This document shows positions 7,660 through 16,448 of a DNA stretch of 64,000 nucleotides, piece by piece. Numbering within the stretch: the stretch's first letter is position 1; every line of letters begins with the position of its first letter. Made by a program: the position numbers and the translations under genes. The notes beneath the pieces were generated by a model that saw nothing but the letters and a program-made list of their open reading frames with translations, ran no database searches and had not been told where the DNA came from. The stretch is taken from the NCBI GenBank assembly GCA_002720855.1, contig PBIN01000014.1:310001-374000 (forward strand). The letters run 5' to 3'. This DNA comes from Rhodospirillaceae bacterium (GTDB lineage Bacteria; Pseudomonadota; Alphaproteobacteria; MPNO01; UBA2964).

Positions 7660-9029
7660 CGCGAATGGAAGACACTCAGCGCCTGCCTCTCGCAGACATC
7701 GAAAAAATTCAGAACGAAAAGCTGCGCTACATGCTATCGCTGTGCGCGCGTGGTTCGACATTCTATCAAATGCAGTGGCGTGACGCTGGTATTGATATCG
7801 CAGATATTCAAACCGTCGAAGATCTCGCGAAATTGCCTCTAACCCAAAAGCAGGAGCTGATGGAGGCACCCGAAGACTTTCGCCTCGATCTGCCAGACTT
7901 GCCACTGCATGAGCGCGCCTTATGGGAAGTGCTGTATACTACCGGCAGCACCGCCGATCCGGTGCCGCTCTATAGCAACACCTATGACTATCACGCCTAT
8001 CTGCATCAATCGCAGTGCGTTGCCGAGATATCGGGCATCCGCGAGACCGATATAATTGCAAACCTGTTTCCCCTAACGCCCGCGCCGATGGGCGCATTTG
8101 TGCGCTCGGCGGGCAATGCTTATGCGGCAGGGGCAACGATTTTTGCCGCCCTTCCGGGTGGAGCATTTGGTCCGTTCGATGTGCATCGATCACTGGATCA
8201 AGCGGTGGACCGCGTCGAGAAACACCGCGCGACAATATTGTGGGGCGTGCCGAGCTATATCAGGCGTTTGCTGATCCGCGCACTAGAACTCAAAGCTGAT
8301 CTTTCGTCGGTGCGGATGTGCGCGATTACCGGCGAGGCGACGTCGCCGGCGTTGCGCGAAGACATTCGACGGTGTCTGCGCGAAATGGGAGCCGAACAAC
8401 CCCTCATCTTTAATCGCTATGGTTCGACAGAGTTGGGGGCCTTCGCGCAATGTCAGGAGGAGGGCGATTGGCACAACCCCGCACCGGAGCTTCAATATCA
8501 CGAGATCGTCGATCCCGAGACCGGCCATCGTCTTCCCGATGGCGAGCGCGGCGCTCTTGCTGTGACGCATCTGGATAAACGGGGCACGGCACTGATCCGT
8601 TTTGTCGTCGGCGATATTGTATCCATTGATCGGTCGCCCTGTTCGCATTGTGGACGGACCAGCGAACGTATCGTAGGGCCGGTGGTGCGCACGAAAGATC
8701 TCATTAAAGTAAAAGGCATGTTGATCAATCCGGATGTCTTGCTAGATGTTCTTGAATCAATATCGTCAATTGCCGAGTTCCAGGTTGTGGTCCAGAACGA
8801 GAATAAAAACGATCCTTTATCGATGGATGAGATGCTGATCAGGGTTGCGCTGCATGAAAACGCGCCTGAACACATAGAAAAAGAAATCACGCAACAAACG
8901 CATAAAGCCGTGAATGTTACGCCCCGGGTTGAAGTGACTGCATTGGAAGAAATTTACTCCGCGGGCGAACAAACAAAAGCGGTGCGCTTCGTTGATCGCC
9001 GTGTTTCTGCAGACAACGCAATCCGTTAG
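7656..9029 (+). CDS. Phenylacetate-CoA ligase-like AMP-forming acid:CoA ligase
   Basis: A 457-residue adenylate-forming enzyme that would activate a carboxylic acid to its CoA thioester. YTTGSTADPVPLY (about residues 93-105) is the phosphate-binding loop, FNRYGSTELGAFAQC the YGxTE motif, and DLIKVKGMLINPDVLL the C-terminal hinge. The phenylacetate-CoA ligase type matches best on length and motifs, but the acid cannot be predicted. The start may be TTG at 7656 (overlapping the previous stop) or ATG at 7665; I keep the longer form. A Cys quartet CSHCGRTSERIVG near residue 328 resembles a zinc knuckle found in some relatives. Confidence 0.85.
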   Translation: MTRMEDTQRLPLADIEKIQNEKLRYMLSLCARGSTFYQMQWRDAGIDIADIQTVEDLAKLPLTQKQELMEAPEDFRLDLPDLPLHERALWEVLYTTGSTADPVPLYSNTYDYHAYLHQSQCVAEISGIRETDIIANLFPLTPAPMGAFVRSAGNAYAAGATIFAALPGGAFGPFDVHRSLDQAVDRVEKHRATILWGVPSYIRRLLIRALELKADLSSVRMCAITGEATSPALREDIRRCLREMGAEQPLIFNRYGSTELGAFAQCQEEGDWHNPAPELQYHEIVDPETGHRLPDGERGALAVTHLDKRGTALIRFVVGDIVSIDRSPCSHCGRTSERIVGPVVRTKDLIKVKGMLINPDVLLDVLESISSIAEFQVVVQNENKNDPLSMDEMLIRVALHENAPEHIEKEITQQTHKAVNVTPRVEVTALEEIYSAGEQTKAVRFVDRRVSADNAIR

Positions 9030-9031
9030 TC

Positions 9032-9778
9032 ATGGATGAACTGACCATAGCCAATATATTTAACCTCGCGCTGGCGACGGGCATAGGTGTCGCGGCGTTC
9101 AATGGAATGATCCATGGCTATACGGGGTTCGGCGGCGCTCTCCTGACGGTGCCGGTTCTCACGTTTCTATACGGACCAGTCGAAGCGATTGGCATGGTTG
9201 CCATAATCTCGATTTTTGGTGCCTCACATTTGGCATATGGCATCTACCGTCTGGCCGAATGGCGCAGTCTCATTCCGATCTGTTTGGGGATAGCACTTCT
9301 AACACCCGTTGGCGCATGGATTTTATTTCATATCGATGGAGAAATCGTCCGCCGGTCGATGGGCGGGTTTATTCTCGCATTTGCACTCATACTATTTAGC
9401 GGTTGGTCCTATCGAGGGCCACGCGGGTTGGTGCCTGGCGCCCTCGTAGGTGGTGTCGCGGGGTGCATAAATGGTCTAACCGGTATCGGTGGTCCTCCGC
9501 TCGCGCTTTATCAGCTTTCGGCGCCGCTGCCGGTGGAAGTACAGCGCGCCAATATTGTTGTGTGCATTATCTTCTTGATTATCACGATGTTCGCGGCCAT
9601 TGCCATCGGCGGCGGCTATTCTGCGTTGGTAATCGTTCGGGCGCTGATCATAACCCCCGCGTACATTTTTGGCGTTTGGGTTGGATCGCGTATTTTTGCG
9701 ATAGCGCCAAAGAGCTACTTCAAGAATATCGCTCTCCTGATTCTCATTGCGACCGGGCTCGCTGTTCTCGTCGCCTAA
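9032..9778 (+). CDS. TauE/SafE family membrane exporter
   Basis: A 248-residue inner-membrane protein with about eight hydrophobic helices, fitting the TauE/SafE (DUF81) family of anion, often sulfite or sulfoacetate, exporters. The N-terminal GMIHGYTGFGGALLTVPVL and the half-way GVAGCINGLTGIGGPPLAL are the two paired repeats of the family. It begins 2 bases after the ligase stop and ends the operon; the GST gene on the opposite strand ends 8 bases away. Because it closes a catabolic operon it may export a sulfonate or another by-product anion, but this is inference. Confidence 0.85.
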   Translation: MDELTIANIFNLALATGIGVAAFNGMIHGYTGFGGALLTVPVLTFLYGPVEAIGMVAIISIFGASHLAYGIYRLAEWRSLIPICLGIALLTPVGAWILFHIDGEIVRRSMGGFILAFALILFSGWSYRGPRGLVPGALVGGVAGCINGLTGIGGPPLALYQLSAPLPVEVQRANIVVCIIFLIITMFAAIAIGGGYSALVIVRALIITPAYIFGVWVGSRIFAIAPKSYFKNIALLILIATGLAVLVA

Positions 9779-9786
9779 TTTACTGT

Positions 9787-10410
9787 CTAGCTATAGACCC
9801 GCTGGCTGGCCGGGCGTTGTTTTAGTCGATCACGATAAGTCTGCAGCGTCGGAAAATCATCAAGCAATCCTGTGACCGTTGCCATAATACAACTATGGCC
9901 CACGACGATATCGGCACCGGAAAATTGGTCGCCCAGTAGATAGTCACGGTCGGCAAGTGCATCCGAAATAATCGTTGCTCTTTCAGCAAAGTCACGCCGG
10001 CCTTTTTCCGCGAGGTTAGGGTCGTGTTGGGCACCTGTCGGGCGCATAGCCTCCAATGGTCTCATGGTCTTGTCGAATACCAGCATGATCGCGGGGTCGA
10101 GCTCGCCAGCTGCAAAAAGACACCATTGATAGTATAGGGCGCGTTCCGGGCTGCCTGGTTTTGGAGCCAATGCTTTTTCGGGGTTCTCATCAATCAGCTG
10201 CAGTACAATGGCGATGGATTCGTACATCAAATAATCATTTGTCTTAAGTGCCGGCACAACGCCAAGTGGCTGGATGGAACGATAGGATTCAGTATTTTGC
10301 TCGCCTTGCATGAGATCGATGTTTTCAGCTTCAAAATCGATACCCAGCTCTTCAAGTGCCCATTTTGCACGGTTTGATCTGGTCGGCGGGAATTCGTACA
10401 GGAGTGTCAT
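9787..10410 (-). CDS. Glutathione S-transferase
   Basis: A 207-residue cytosolic GST with an N-terminal thioredoxin-like domain (YEFPPTRSNRAKWALEELGI, then MYESIAIVLQLID with the glutathione-binding ES pair) and a C-terminal helical domain (GDQFSGADIVVGH). The class and substrate are unclear. The track start at 10422 has an internal Met four codons later (10410); that ATG is preceded by GAGAACC, so the shorter form is preferred. The gene is convergent with the TauE gene. Its role may be detoxification. Confidence 0.85.
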   Translation of the reverse strand: MTLLYEFPPTRSNRAKWALEELGIDFEAENIDLMQGEQNTESYRSIQPLGVVPALKTNDYLMYESIAIVLQLIDENPEKALAPKPGSPERALYYQWCLFAAGELDPAIMLVFDKTMRPLEAMRPTGAQHDPNLAEKGRRDFAERATIISDALADRDYLLGDQFSGADIVVGHSCIMATVTGLLDDFPTLQTYRDRLKQRPASQRVYS

Positions 10411-10564
10411 GGCGGTTCTCATTCTACGGGACGATTTACCGCGTCAGCCTAAAGATTGGCCGTTATCGGGTCTAATAAACTTATAGAAATAACCACTGAA
10501 AAGATGTGTGCCAATTCACACAGTTATCGTTATGGTGCCGCCGAATTTATTCACTGGAGGTTCA

Positions 10565-11026
10565 ATGTTTGAGGTTGGCGACGTCGTCCGAAATGTGGCG
10601 GCCAATATCGTCGGTGAGATTGTCGAGATAGATGGGGAAACCGCCTATATCGAACAGGATAACGGAGCCGAAGTTGATTTCGCGATGTCGACTCTCGTGC
10701 TGGAGAGCGATTTTCAGGCACGCCATGGCGGCGGCGTCCGTGATGACGCTGGATCACACGCTTACGATGAAACCTACGAGGCCGTAATCGGGGATCTCTA
10801 TCCGGCAGTCATAGAACTAGGGCAACAGGCTCATGCCCAGGCGGAAACAGTTCCAGGCATAAAACCCAAGCAATGGGATGAGTTGAGCGCCCTGCAAAAA
10901 TTAAACGCGATCTCAGAGGTGACAAAAACACCGGTTAAGGCATGGATTGATGCGAGCAAGCCAGGCGCGAAGCCGTCTCTCGCGAAACTTCAATTGTCAG
11001 TATTGGCTGATTTCGGAAAAGGATAG
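10565..11026 (+). CDS. Hypothetical protein with a KOW/SH3-like N-terminus
   Basis: A 153-residue cytoplasmic protein of unknown function. The first 45 residues (MFEVGDVVRNVAANIVGEIV, then EIDGETAYIEQDNGAEVDFA) look like a small beta-barrel of the KOW or SH3 kind. The remainder is helical. The start at 10565 follows ACTGGAGGTTCA and is better than the upstream in-frame TTG-type start at 10508. An acidic 74-residue protein follows 4 bases after the stop, so they form a unit. No enzyme motif is visible. Confidence 0.7.
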   Translation: MFEVGDVVRNVAANIVGEIVEIDGETAYIEQDNGAEVDFAMSTLVLESDFQARHGGGVRDDAGSHAYDETYEAVIGDLYPAVIELGQQAHAQAETVPGIKPKQWDELSALQKLNAISEVTKTPVKAWIDASKPGAKPSLAKLQLSVLADFGKG

Positions 11027-11030
11027 GAAG

Positions 11031-11255
11031 ATGACGGACACGCACGGCGAAAGTGGAACAGTATTGGGCGCTGACGAAGTAGCGCTGGTAATTGATGCCG
11101 AAGGGGTGGCGACCCTGTGCCTGCCTGATTACGACGACGATGACGAAGTGCCCCGGCACACGCTGTTTCTCGTCGCACTGATGAACAAAATGCAGGACGA
11201 AGACTGGGTCGATGAGATTATATCTGAGATCGTGCCGGAGATTTCAGAGTCGTAA
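11031..11255 (+). CDS. Small acidic protein, unknown
   Basis: A 74-residue protein with a strongly acidic centre (DYDDDDEVPR) and an acidic C-terminal helix (EDWVDEIISEIVPE). It is encoded right after the KOW-like gene (GGATAGGAAG supplies the ribosome site), and the two may work together. I recognise no family. The composition suggests a soluble partner protein that binds a basic protein or metal, but that is only inference from charge. The gene is short but has a clean start, a ribosome-binding site and tight linkage. Confidence 0.55.
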   Translation: MTDTHGESGTVLGADEVALVIDAEGVATLCLPDYDDDDEVPRHTLFLVALMNKMQDEDWVDEIISEIVPEISES

Positions 11256-11284
11256 ATTCTTGTTTCCGTTTAAGGCCTGCGGAA

Positions 11285-12040
11285 CTAGGACGAACTGCGT
11301 TTGAAGATGCTTGGATAATTGCTGATTGTTTTCTGAACGGCCGCATGTAGCCTTTTTTGTAGTCGGAAGAATAAGAGCAGCTTTTGATCCTGAGGGTCTT
11401 TGTCGAATTTAATGTACTGGTCTTCCTGTTTTGCCACCTCCAGAATTGTACCGTCATAAATCAGGCCATTGGTAAAGCCTGGCATTTCATTTTGCATTCG
11501 CATCGGAAATTGATCAGCGGCGGCCTCATCTTTGAGTAAGATTCCGACGAAATCGTTCCAGCCATGAAATTGCTGATTGCCGATAAAAGATTCCAGAAGA
11601 ATGGTCCGGTAACCGCTGCGTCTTCCCCAATTTTGCAGGGCAACGCCGCTATCGGGGTAAAAACGCCAGCAATCAACAGGATATTTGTGGAATGTCCCAT
11701 TTGATGGAACGTTCAAATAAAACAAACCACCGGGTTTCAAAATGCGTAGGATATCGTTGAACAGTAGCCAGAAAAACTCCGAATGTTCGAAGCAGGACGA
11801 ACATACAACAACGTCGGCAGCTTCATCGTCAAAAGGCAGCGTGTATGGATCATCAAAAACCAGATCGACTCCTTTTCCTTCAACAAAGTCAATTCCGATA
11901 TAATCGTTGTTCGCGGGCGCAACCGATCGCAATGACCCATTAACGTCCTGTGCGCCAACATCGACGATGGTTTTGCCTTCGCTATCACTTAGATAGGTTT
12001 TGAAGAATTCTTCGCCTAAGAACATCGCTGTGTCATGCAT
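11285..12040 (-). CDS. Class I SAM-dependent methyltransferase
   Basis: A 251-residue methyltransferase of the Methyltransf_11 kind. TIVDVGAQDVNGSL (about residues 25-38) is motif I, a slightly unusual version; DYIGIDFVEGKGVD is motif II, and ADVVVCSSCFEHSEF the post-II loop. LRILKPGGLFYLNVPS is the classical motif III region. The longer 266-residue reading starts with TTG at 12085; the ATG at 12040 follows GGAAGGATTGACG and is the better start. The C-terminal third is specific to this protein and its substrate is not evident. It is a single gene. Confidence 0.75.
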   Translation of the reverse strand: MHDTAMFLGEEFFKTYLSDSEGKTIVDVGAQDVNGSLRSVAPANNDYIGIDFVEGKGVDLVFDDPYTLPFDDEAADVVVCSSCFEHSEFFWLLFNDILRILKPGGLFYLNVPSNGTFHKYPVDCWRFYPDSGVALQNWGRRSGYRTILLESFIGNQQFHGWNDFVGILLKDEAAADQFPMRMQNEMPGFTNGLIYDGTILEVAKQEDQYIKFDKDPQDQKLLLFFRLQKRLHAAVQKTISNYPSIFKRSSS

Positions 12041-12249
12041 CGTCAATCCTTCCCAAACCGGTAGCTGGCGGTTCTGCCAGCTCAAGCGTCATATCGCAGA
12101 TCACTCGCGATTGGAATAATTACTCGTAAATTAAGGGCGGAAACCCGGGGCTTAAATTTAGTGGCTAGTCCAAGTGGGGACGTTCAGTTTGTTGGTCATC
12201 CACTGTTTAAGATGAGCAGGAAAATTTCATTCAAGTCGACATTCAAAGG

Positions 12250-12708
12250 CTAATTCGAACATTTTTTCACGTTGTATGTGCCCGCTTTTATCTTCTCATT
12301 TATTCGACGAAGAATCTCGATGCGTGCCGTCGGGTCTTTGGACTCGTTGAAAGCGGCTTGATCCTTTTCGTTCATTAGGATTTCTACATAACCTTTTTCT
12401 TTCATGCAGCCTTTGATCCAAGCACGCTGCATTTCGTTCGCTGCCTTCCCATCTCTGATGCCTTTTGCTGCACCACTGATTGCGCCCTGCACGAAGCCAA
12501 CAAGAAGCGAACCGGTCCTGGGCGTGTAGACGTATGGTCCAGGACGGTGCGGGGCCCCAATATCCTTCGATTCGTTCCGACAAAATTCCAAGTCTTTTTC
12601 GTAACTTGCATAGGCTAGATTGTCTTTGACGTATACCGGACTCGCGCTGCAGCCAGCTATGACAACCGGCAGTATCATCAATAAGAGATTTCGAAAAATT
12701 CTTTGCAT
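12250..12708 (-). CDS. Putative lipoprotein
   Basis: A 152-residue predicted lipoprotein. The N-terminus MQRIFRNLLLMILPVVIAGC ends in a good lipobox (VIAGC), so Cys-20 is probably acylated and the protein anchored to a membrane. A central Gly/Ala stretch (VGFVQGAISGAAKGIRDGKA) looks like the 'glycine-zipper' motif of small envelope proteins. Cys residues at about 43, 100 and near the end could pair. I recognise no named family. Confidence 0.7.
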   Translation of the reverse strand: MQRIFRNLLLMILPVVIAGCSASPVYVKDNLAYASYEKDLEFCRNESKDIGAPHRPGPYVYTPRTGSLLVGFVQGAISGAAKGIRDGKAANEMQRAWIKGCMKEKGYVEILMNEKDQAAFNESKDPTARIEILRRINEKIKAGTYNVKKCSN

Positions 12709-12820
12709 CCATTAATACCAGAAATTACGCATTGGTTGAGTAATACTACCTGCTTTAGGGAGAATTGGTATATCCAGCTGCACCGAATCCGATTGAATTA
12801 ATAGGCTGACTCCGGAGGGT

Positions 12821-13519
12821 TTACGTTAATCGCGTACACCGCCGACGAACTACCGCAACGCCAATCAATCCCAGTATTAAGGCCGGAAATCCAAATGCTG
12901 GCGAAGAGACCGGCGGTGCATCGGCAATAGTCAGTGTGCTCGTATTAAAGGTCAGGGCTGTAATGTATTCCTCGCCGAAATCAACATCGACTACCTGGAG
13001 CGTCGCAGGATTGATGCCTCCGAAATTATTCGAATTTTGGATTATTCCCGTACCATCGGTATTTAGCTGCACAATTGGCGGATGATACCGCCCATTACCG
13101 ACCTCTCGGGCGTTAAACTCAAAAACAACACCAGTTCCCACTAACTCGGAGACTTGTAGTCCATCAGTAAGATCTGCGAACGCTGAGATCTCAAAGGACA
13201 TCGAGCTGCCCTGCGCATAAAAGTCAGTTCCAGTGATCGATCTGCTGAGATCAAATGCCGGAAAACCGGATGGTGTCGCCGCGAGAAACCCAAATACTCG
13301 ATAATCCACGCTATTGAGTGTCGGGTTGGTGTAGGTGGTACCGGCGGTGAGAGGCGCGTCAATGTCGATCGTAAAATTGAACGTTTGGCTATTGCTAAAG
13401 ATCGGCGTTAGACCAAAATCCGCTGCTTCGAAGTTGATCACAAAGGCCTGCGTCGTATTGAGGCTGAGGCAGCTACAGCATATTGCAATCGCAGTAAGAA
13501 ATTTTTGTTTTAGGCCCAT
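12821..13519 (-). CDS. Secreted protein with PEP-CTERM-like tail lacking the PEP motif
   Basis: A 232-residue secreted protein. The start at 13519 gives a normal signal peptide (MGLKQKFLTAIAICCSCLSL, cleavage near TTQA); an earlier TTG-type start at 13585 would add 22 residues. The C-terminus has the transmembrane stretch and triple Arg expected of an exosortase tail (SSPAFGFPALILGLIGVAVV, then RRR), but no PEP or SEP precedes it. It may be a decayed or variant sorting signal. The upstream region lacks the sigma-54-type pair seen at other loci. No body domain is recognised. Confidence 0.7.
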   Translation of the reverse strand: MGLKQKFLTAIAICCSCLSLNTTQAFVINFEAADFGLTPIFSNSQTFNFTIDIDAPLTAGTTYTNPTLNSVDYRVFGFLAATPSGFPAFDLSRSITGTDFYAQGSSMSFEISAFADLTDGLQVSELVGTGVVFEFNAREVGNGRYHPPIVQLNTDGTGIIQNSNNFGGINPATLQVVDVDFGEEYITALTFNTSTLTIADAPPVSSPAFGFPALILGLIGVAVVRRRCTRLT

Positions 13520-13596
13520 GGCGGACCTTATAATAAGGAAACAAGATGGGACCAATCCCGAAATTACCTTAATTTTGCGAAGCAAAGTTGCTGTAA

Positions 13597-14604
13597 TTAT
13601 CGTATGTTCAGAACCGATGTGCGGGCGGCGCCCATTACCCGGAAGGCTGTGCCACCGACAAATAGGCGGCGGAACAATTTCTTCCCGGAATCCGCAACTG
13701 CGACGACGGCAAATTTATTTCCGGCCTTGACGATTTCTTCGGTCGGATTTCCAACGCTGACAAGGACATCTTCAACATCGATATCTATTTTACCCAGCAT
13801 TTCGGTTGCTTTTTCGAGTACACGACCTGCCGTTCCGATATCGGATTTGCTCTGCGCAACACATAATAATGTTACCGGTCTGCCGCTATGTTTGGCCAAA
13901 ATGGCATCACGGCGCATCGCATCGAGGGAATGTTTTGTTCCGTCCGTGCAGATTAAATGGCCCTTACCGCGTCCTTCATCATTGGGACGCGCTACCATGA
14001 CCGAGCATGGCGCCAACATGGCGACTTTTTGGGTGACACTGGCGCTGAAGAATGCCCGCATCTCGCTATGCCAGTGGCTTGGTGCACCCATGATGATGAG
14101 GTTGTAGGGGCCAAGCTCGTATTGATCCAGTATACCGCTTGCGGCATCAGGGGCAGTCTTCAATTTCAGAACGATGGATCGCCCGTTCTCGTGACGATAT
14201 TCCACCTTATTGTCACCCAGAGGGTCGCCCCAAGAATCCGTATGACTTACAGAGGATGACCAGTGTGCAGAAATTTCATCCTCACCAGTAAGCGTATCCA
14301 AACCCTTTTTGAGATAGCGAATGCCCGGAAGTTCCAGCCCCCAGTCGAGCATGTTTTCGCGAGCGACACGAACCTGCAATCCGCCCGATCTCAATCCCTG
14401 ATCGATAGGGCGTACGTAGAGCAGAATGATATCGCATTCGCTGGAATGCCCGATCCGCGAGGCAAAGCGGAGACCTTCGTAGGACGCATCGGTGCCATCA
14501 ATGCATACGAGTATGCGAAACCGGTTGCGACGTATCGCCCGGATATCATCCTGGTCATCGCGAAAAGCGGTTTCATCCATTGGATTTGCGGATTTGATCG
14601 CCAT
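13597..14604 (-). CDS. Universal stress protein, tandem UspA domains
   Basis: A 335-residue cytoplasmic protein with two UspA-type halves. The N-terminal half has RILVCIDGTDASYEGLRFAS (about residues 30-49) and the ILLYVRP strand. The C-terminal half has HLICTDGTKHSLDAM, DAILAKHSGRPVTLLCVAQS and ends near KFAVVAVADSGKKLF. The ATP-binding glycine motif (GxxGhG) is not obvious. A shorter domain order is the usual case, though tandem forms are common. It starts 9 bases after the SLC13 transporter stop on the same strand, so the two probably form an operon in which the Usp protein supports transporter function. Confidence 0.8.
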   Translation of the reverse strand: MAIKSANPMDETAFRDDQDDIRAIRRNRFRILVCIDGTDASYEGLRFASRIGHSSECDIILLYVRPIDQGLRSGGLQVRVARENMLDWGLELPGIRYLKKGLDTLTGEDEISAHWSSSVSHTDSWGDPLGDNKVEYRHENGRSIVLKLKTAPDAASGILDQYELGPYNLIIMGAPSHWHSEMRAFFSASVTQKVAMLAPCSVMVARPNDEGRGKGHLICTDGTKHSLDAMRRDAILAKHSGRPVTLLCVAQSKSDIGTAGRVLEKATEMLGKIDIDVEDVLVSVGNPTEEIVKAGNKFAVVAVADSGKKLFRRLFVGGTAFRVMGAARTSVLNIR

Positions 14605-14613
14605 GGGACCTAT

Positions 14614-16155
14614 CTAACTCCCAAGAAACGGCCAATAGAAGGCGGCCGCAAATATCATCAGGATTGTCGACATGACAGCCATGCGCCAGCCGACGACCAG
14701 AAAGTCTGTCGTCTTGAGATAACCAGAAGCGTAAACAATGGTGCAGGCGGGCGTGCCGACGACCGTTAGATACGCAAAAGCGGAGGAGATTGCCGTAATA
14801 AAGCCGAGGATAATCGGGCTTTCCCCGGCGACGGTGGCCATATTCAACACGATAGGACCAAGAACCGCGACCGCGGCGCCGTTCGACATTGTGTTTGTCA
14901 CCAACGTTGTAAGTGCGGAAACTGCCGCCCAAAGCCCGACGCCACTTTCTGCGCCCAACGGTGTCATCATGCCCAGGAAGCTTTCGGCAACCCACTGAGC
15001 GGCACCAGTATCTTTCATCTGCACGCCAAGAGAAATCGCAGCGGCATAAAGCAGGACAACGCCCCAGTTGACGCCGGAATTGATTTCTTCCCAACGGACA
15101 AGCCCGGCGATCAGGAAAATCGCGGCACCCATGATCGCAATGGTACCGAGGCCAATATCACTGGAGAGGAAAACCCATCCCAGGAGGATCGACACGAAAA
15201 TAACGATCGCGAGCCAGTCAGCGGGTTTCATTGGGCCTTGTTCGACAATTTGCTGGCGCAGTTTAGCGACAGAGCGCGACAGCGTTTTGTACTCGGGTTT
15301 AAACGTCCAGGTCAGTATGAGTGTGACGAACGGCAGCTGGATCAGGAATATCGGATAGGCGTAGGCGATCCAGGTGACGTAATCGATCAGAAACTTTCGT
15401 GTTTCAGGATTTGTCGGATCAAAGAAAAATTCTTTCCAATAGCCAATCATGATGGCGTTTCTTGCGCCGCCGGACGGTGTGCCGATACCGGCGACCGAAC
15501 AACCATATGAAATCGAAAACAGCAGAACCGCCGCCAATCGCCTGACCTCCTTGGGGTCATCTGATGTCAGGCTGATAAGCGTGATACCTACAGGCAGCAT
15601 CATGGCGGCGACCGTGTGCTCTCCGACAAATGAAGCCAGCACGCCGGAGACCAGCGAAATGCCAAAACAGATGCGCGTCGTTTTGGTGCCGGTCATGCGT
15701 ACGATGAGCCAGGCGATGCGGATGTCGAGTTTCTGTTTGACCACCGCGACCGCCAACATGAGCGATCCCATGATAAACAGAACTGAATCGGTCATGAGGG
15801 TTTTTGCGACTGTCGTCGATTCCAGTCCGAGCAATAGGACCTGCCCGATGATGATTAACAAGGCAACAGTGGGTAGTGGCACAGGTTCCGTTACGAAAAG
15901 AATGACCGCAACCACCGACATCGTAAGGACAATCATCCCCTCGCGCGACAGACCTTCCGGTTGCGGCATCGTGAGCATCACAAGGCCGACCGCCATTGCT
16001 ATAAAGAACCAGCGTTTTTCCCAGAAATAATATAAATTGACTTGCGAGCTGAGCAGCCGCCAGCGCTGATATCCCTGTCGCCGGACTTTTGTCGACCACA
16101 GGTCACGCGGTTCATAGGATCGCAGGCTGTCGGTAACCAGACTTACGCCAGTCAC
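14614..16155 (-). CDS. SLC13/DASS family sodium:anion symporter
   Basis: A 513-residue inner-membrane transporter of the divalent-anion:Na+ symporter family (SLC13), which move dicarboxylates or sulfate. About eleven hydrophobic segments are visible. Sodium-site signatures are VGEHTVAAMMLPVGI in the N-half and ALTTLVTNTMSNGAAVAVLGP in the C-half, the two SNT/TNT-type repeats. The start is GTG at 16155 with an AGGA ribosome site 7 bases upstream. A universal stress gene follows. The substrate cannot be chosen between dicarboxylates, sulfate and others. A 60-residue cytoplasmic N-terminus rich in Arg precedes the first helix. Confidence 0.85.
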   Translation of the reverse strand: MTGVSLVTDSLRSYEPRDLWSTKVRRQGYQRWRLLSSQVNLYYFWEKRWFFIAMAVGLVMLTMPQPEGLSREGMIVLTMSVVAVILFVTEPVPLPTVALLIIIGQVLLLGLESTTVAKTLMTDSVLFIMGSLMLAVAVVKQKLDIRIAWLIVRMTGTKTTRICFGISLVSGVLASFVGEHTVAAMMLPVGITLISLTSDDPKEVRRLAAVLLFSISYGCSVAGIGTPSGGARNAIMIGYWKEFFFDPTNPETRKFLIDYVTWIAYAYPIFLIQLPFVTLILTWTFKPEYKTLSRSVAKLRQQIVEQGPMKPADWLAIVIFVSILLGWVFLSSDIGLGTIAIMGAAIFLIAGLVRWEEINSGVNWGVVLLYAAAISLGVQMKDTGAAQWVAESFLGMMTPLGAESGVGLWAAVSALTTLVTNTMSNGAAVAVLGPIVLNMATVAGESPIILGFITAISSAFAYLTVVGTPACTIVYASGYLKTTDFLVVGWRMAVMSTILMIFAAAFYWPFLGS

Positions 16156-16448
16156 ATCATTTCCTGCAAATTATCGCCGTTCTTAGATGTCCACATTGGA
16201 AAAATAAACTCAACTCGCCAGCGCTCGAAATGCCGATACTCTTATAGATTCCGTATCCTAACACGGAACAATATCATTCTCTTAACTTTCGTTGAGCGGA
16301 TAATCAAGTAACCCCGTCGGTTTGTCCTGTCAAACCGGTTTTTTGCACAAAATTGCAACCGCGAACCCCATGTTTAGTTCTCTCGCAAATTCAAATATGG
16401 TTTTGATTACTGTCGAGCCAAACTGCCCTCAACAATGCGAGAACTGAT
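16156..16448. other. Intergenic region between divergent genes
   Basis: This 293-base AT-rich gap separates the SLC13 gene (minus) and the LLM oxidoreductase (plus). It holds both promoters. I see no RNA gene, terminator or convincing operator. A partial match to the PEP-CTERM box occurs near 16310 but without a suitable -24/-12 partner, so it is not called. Confidence 0.5.

Noticed and set aside
16305-16335. Partial match to the PEP-CTERM activator-like box (CCCCGTCGGTTTG)
   Set aside because: It lacks the TGTAA half at the right spacing and no -24/-12 element lies at 64-65 bases.
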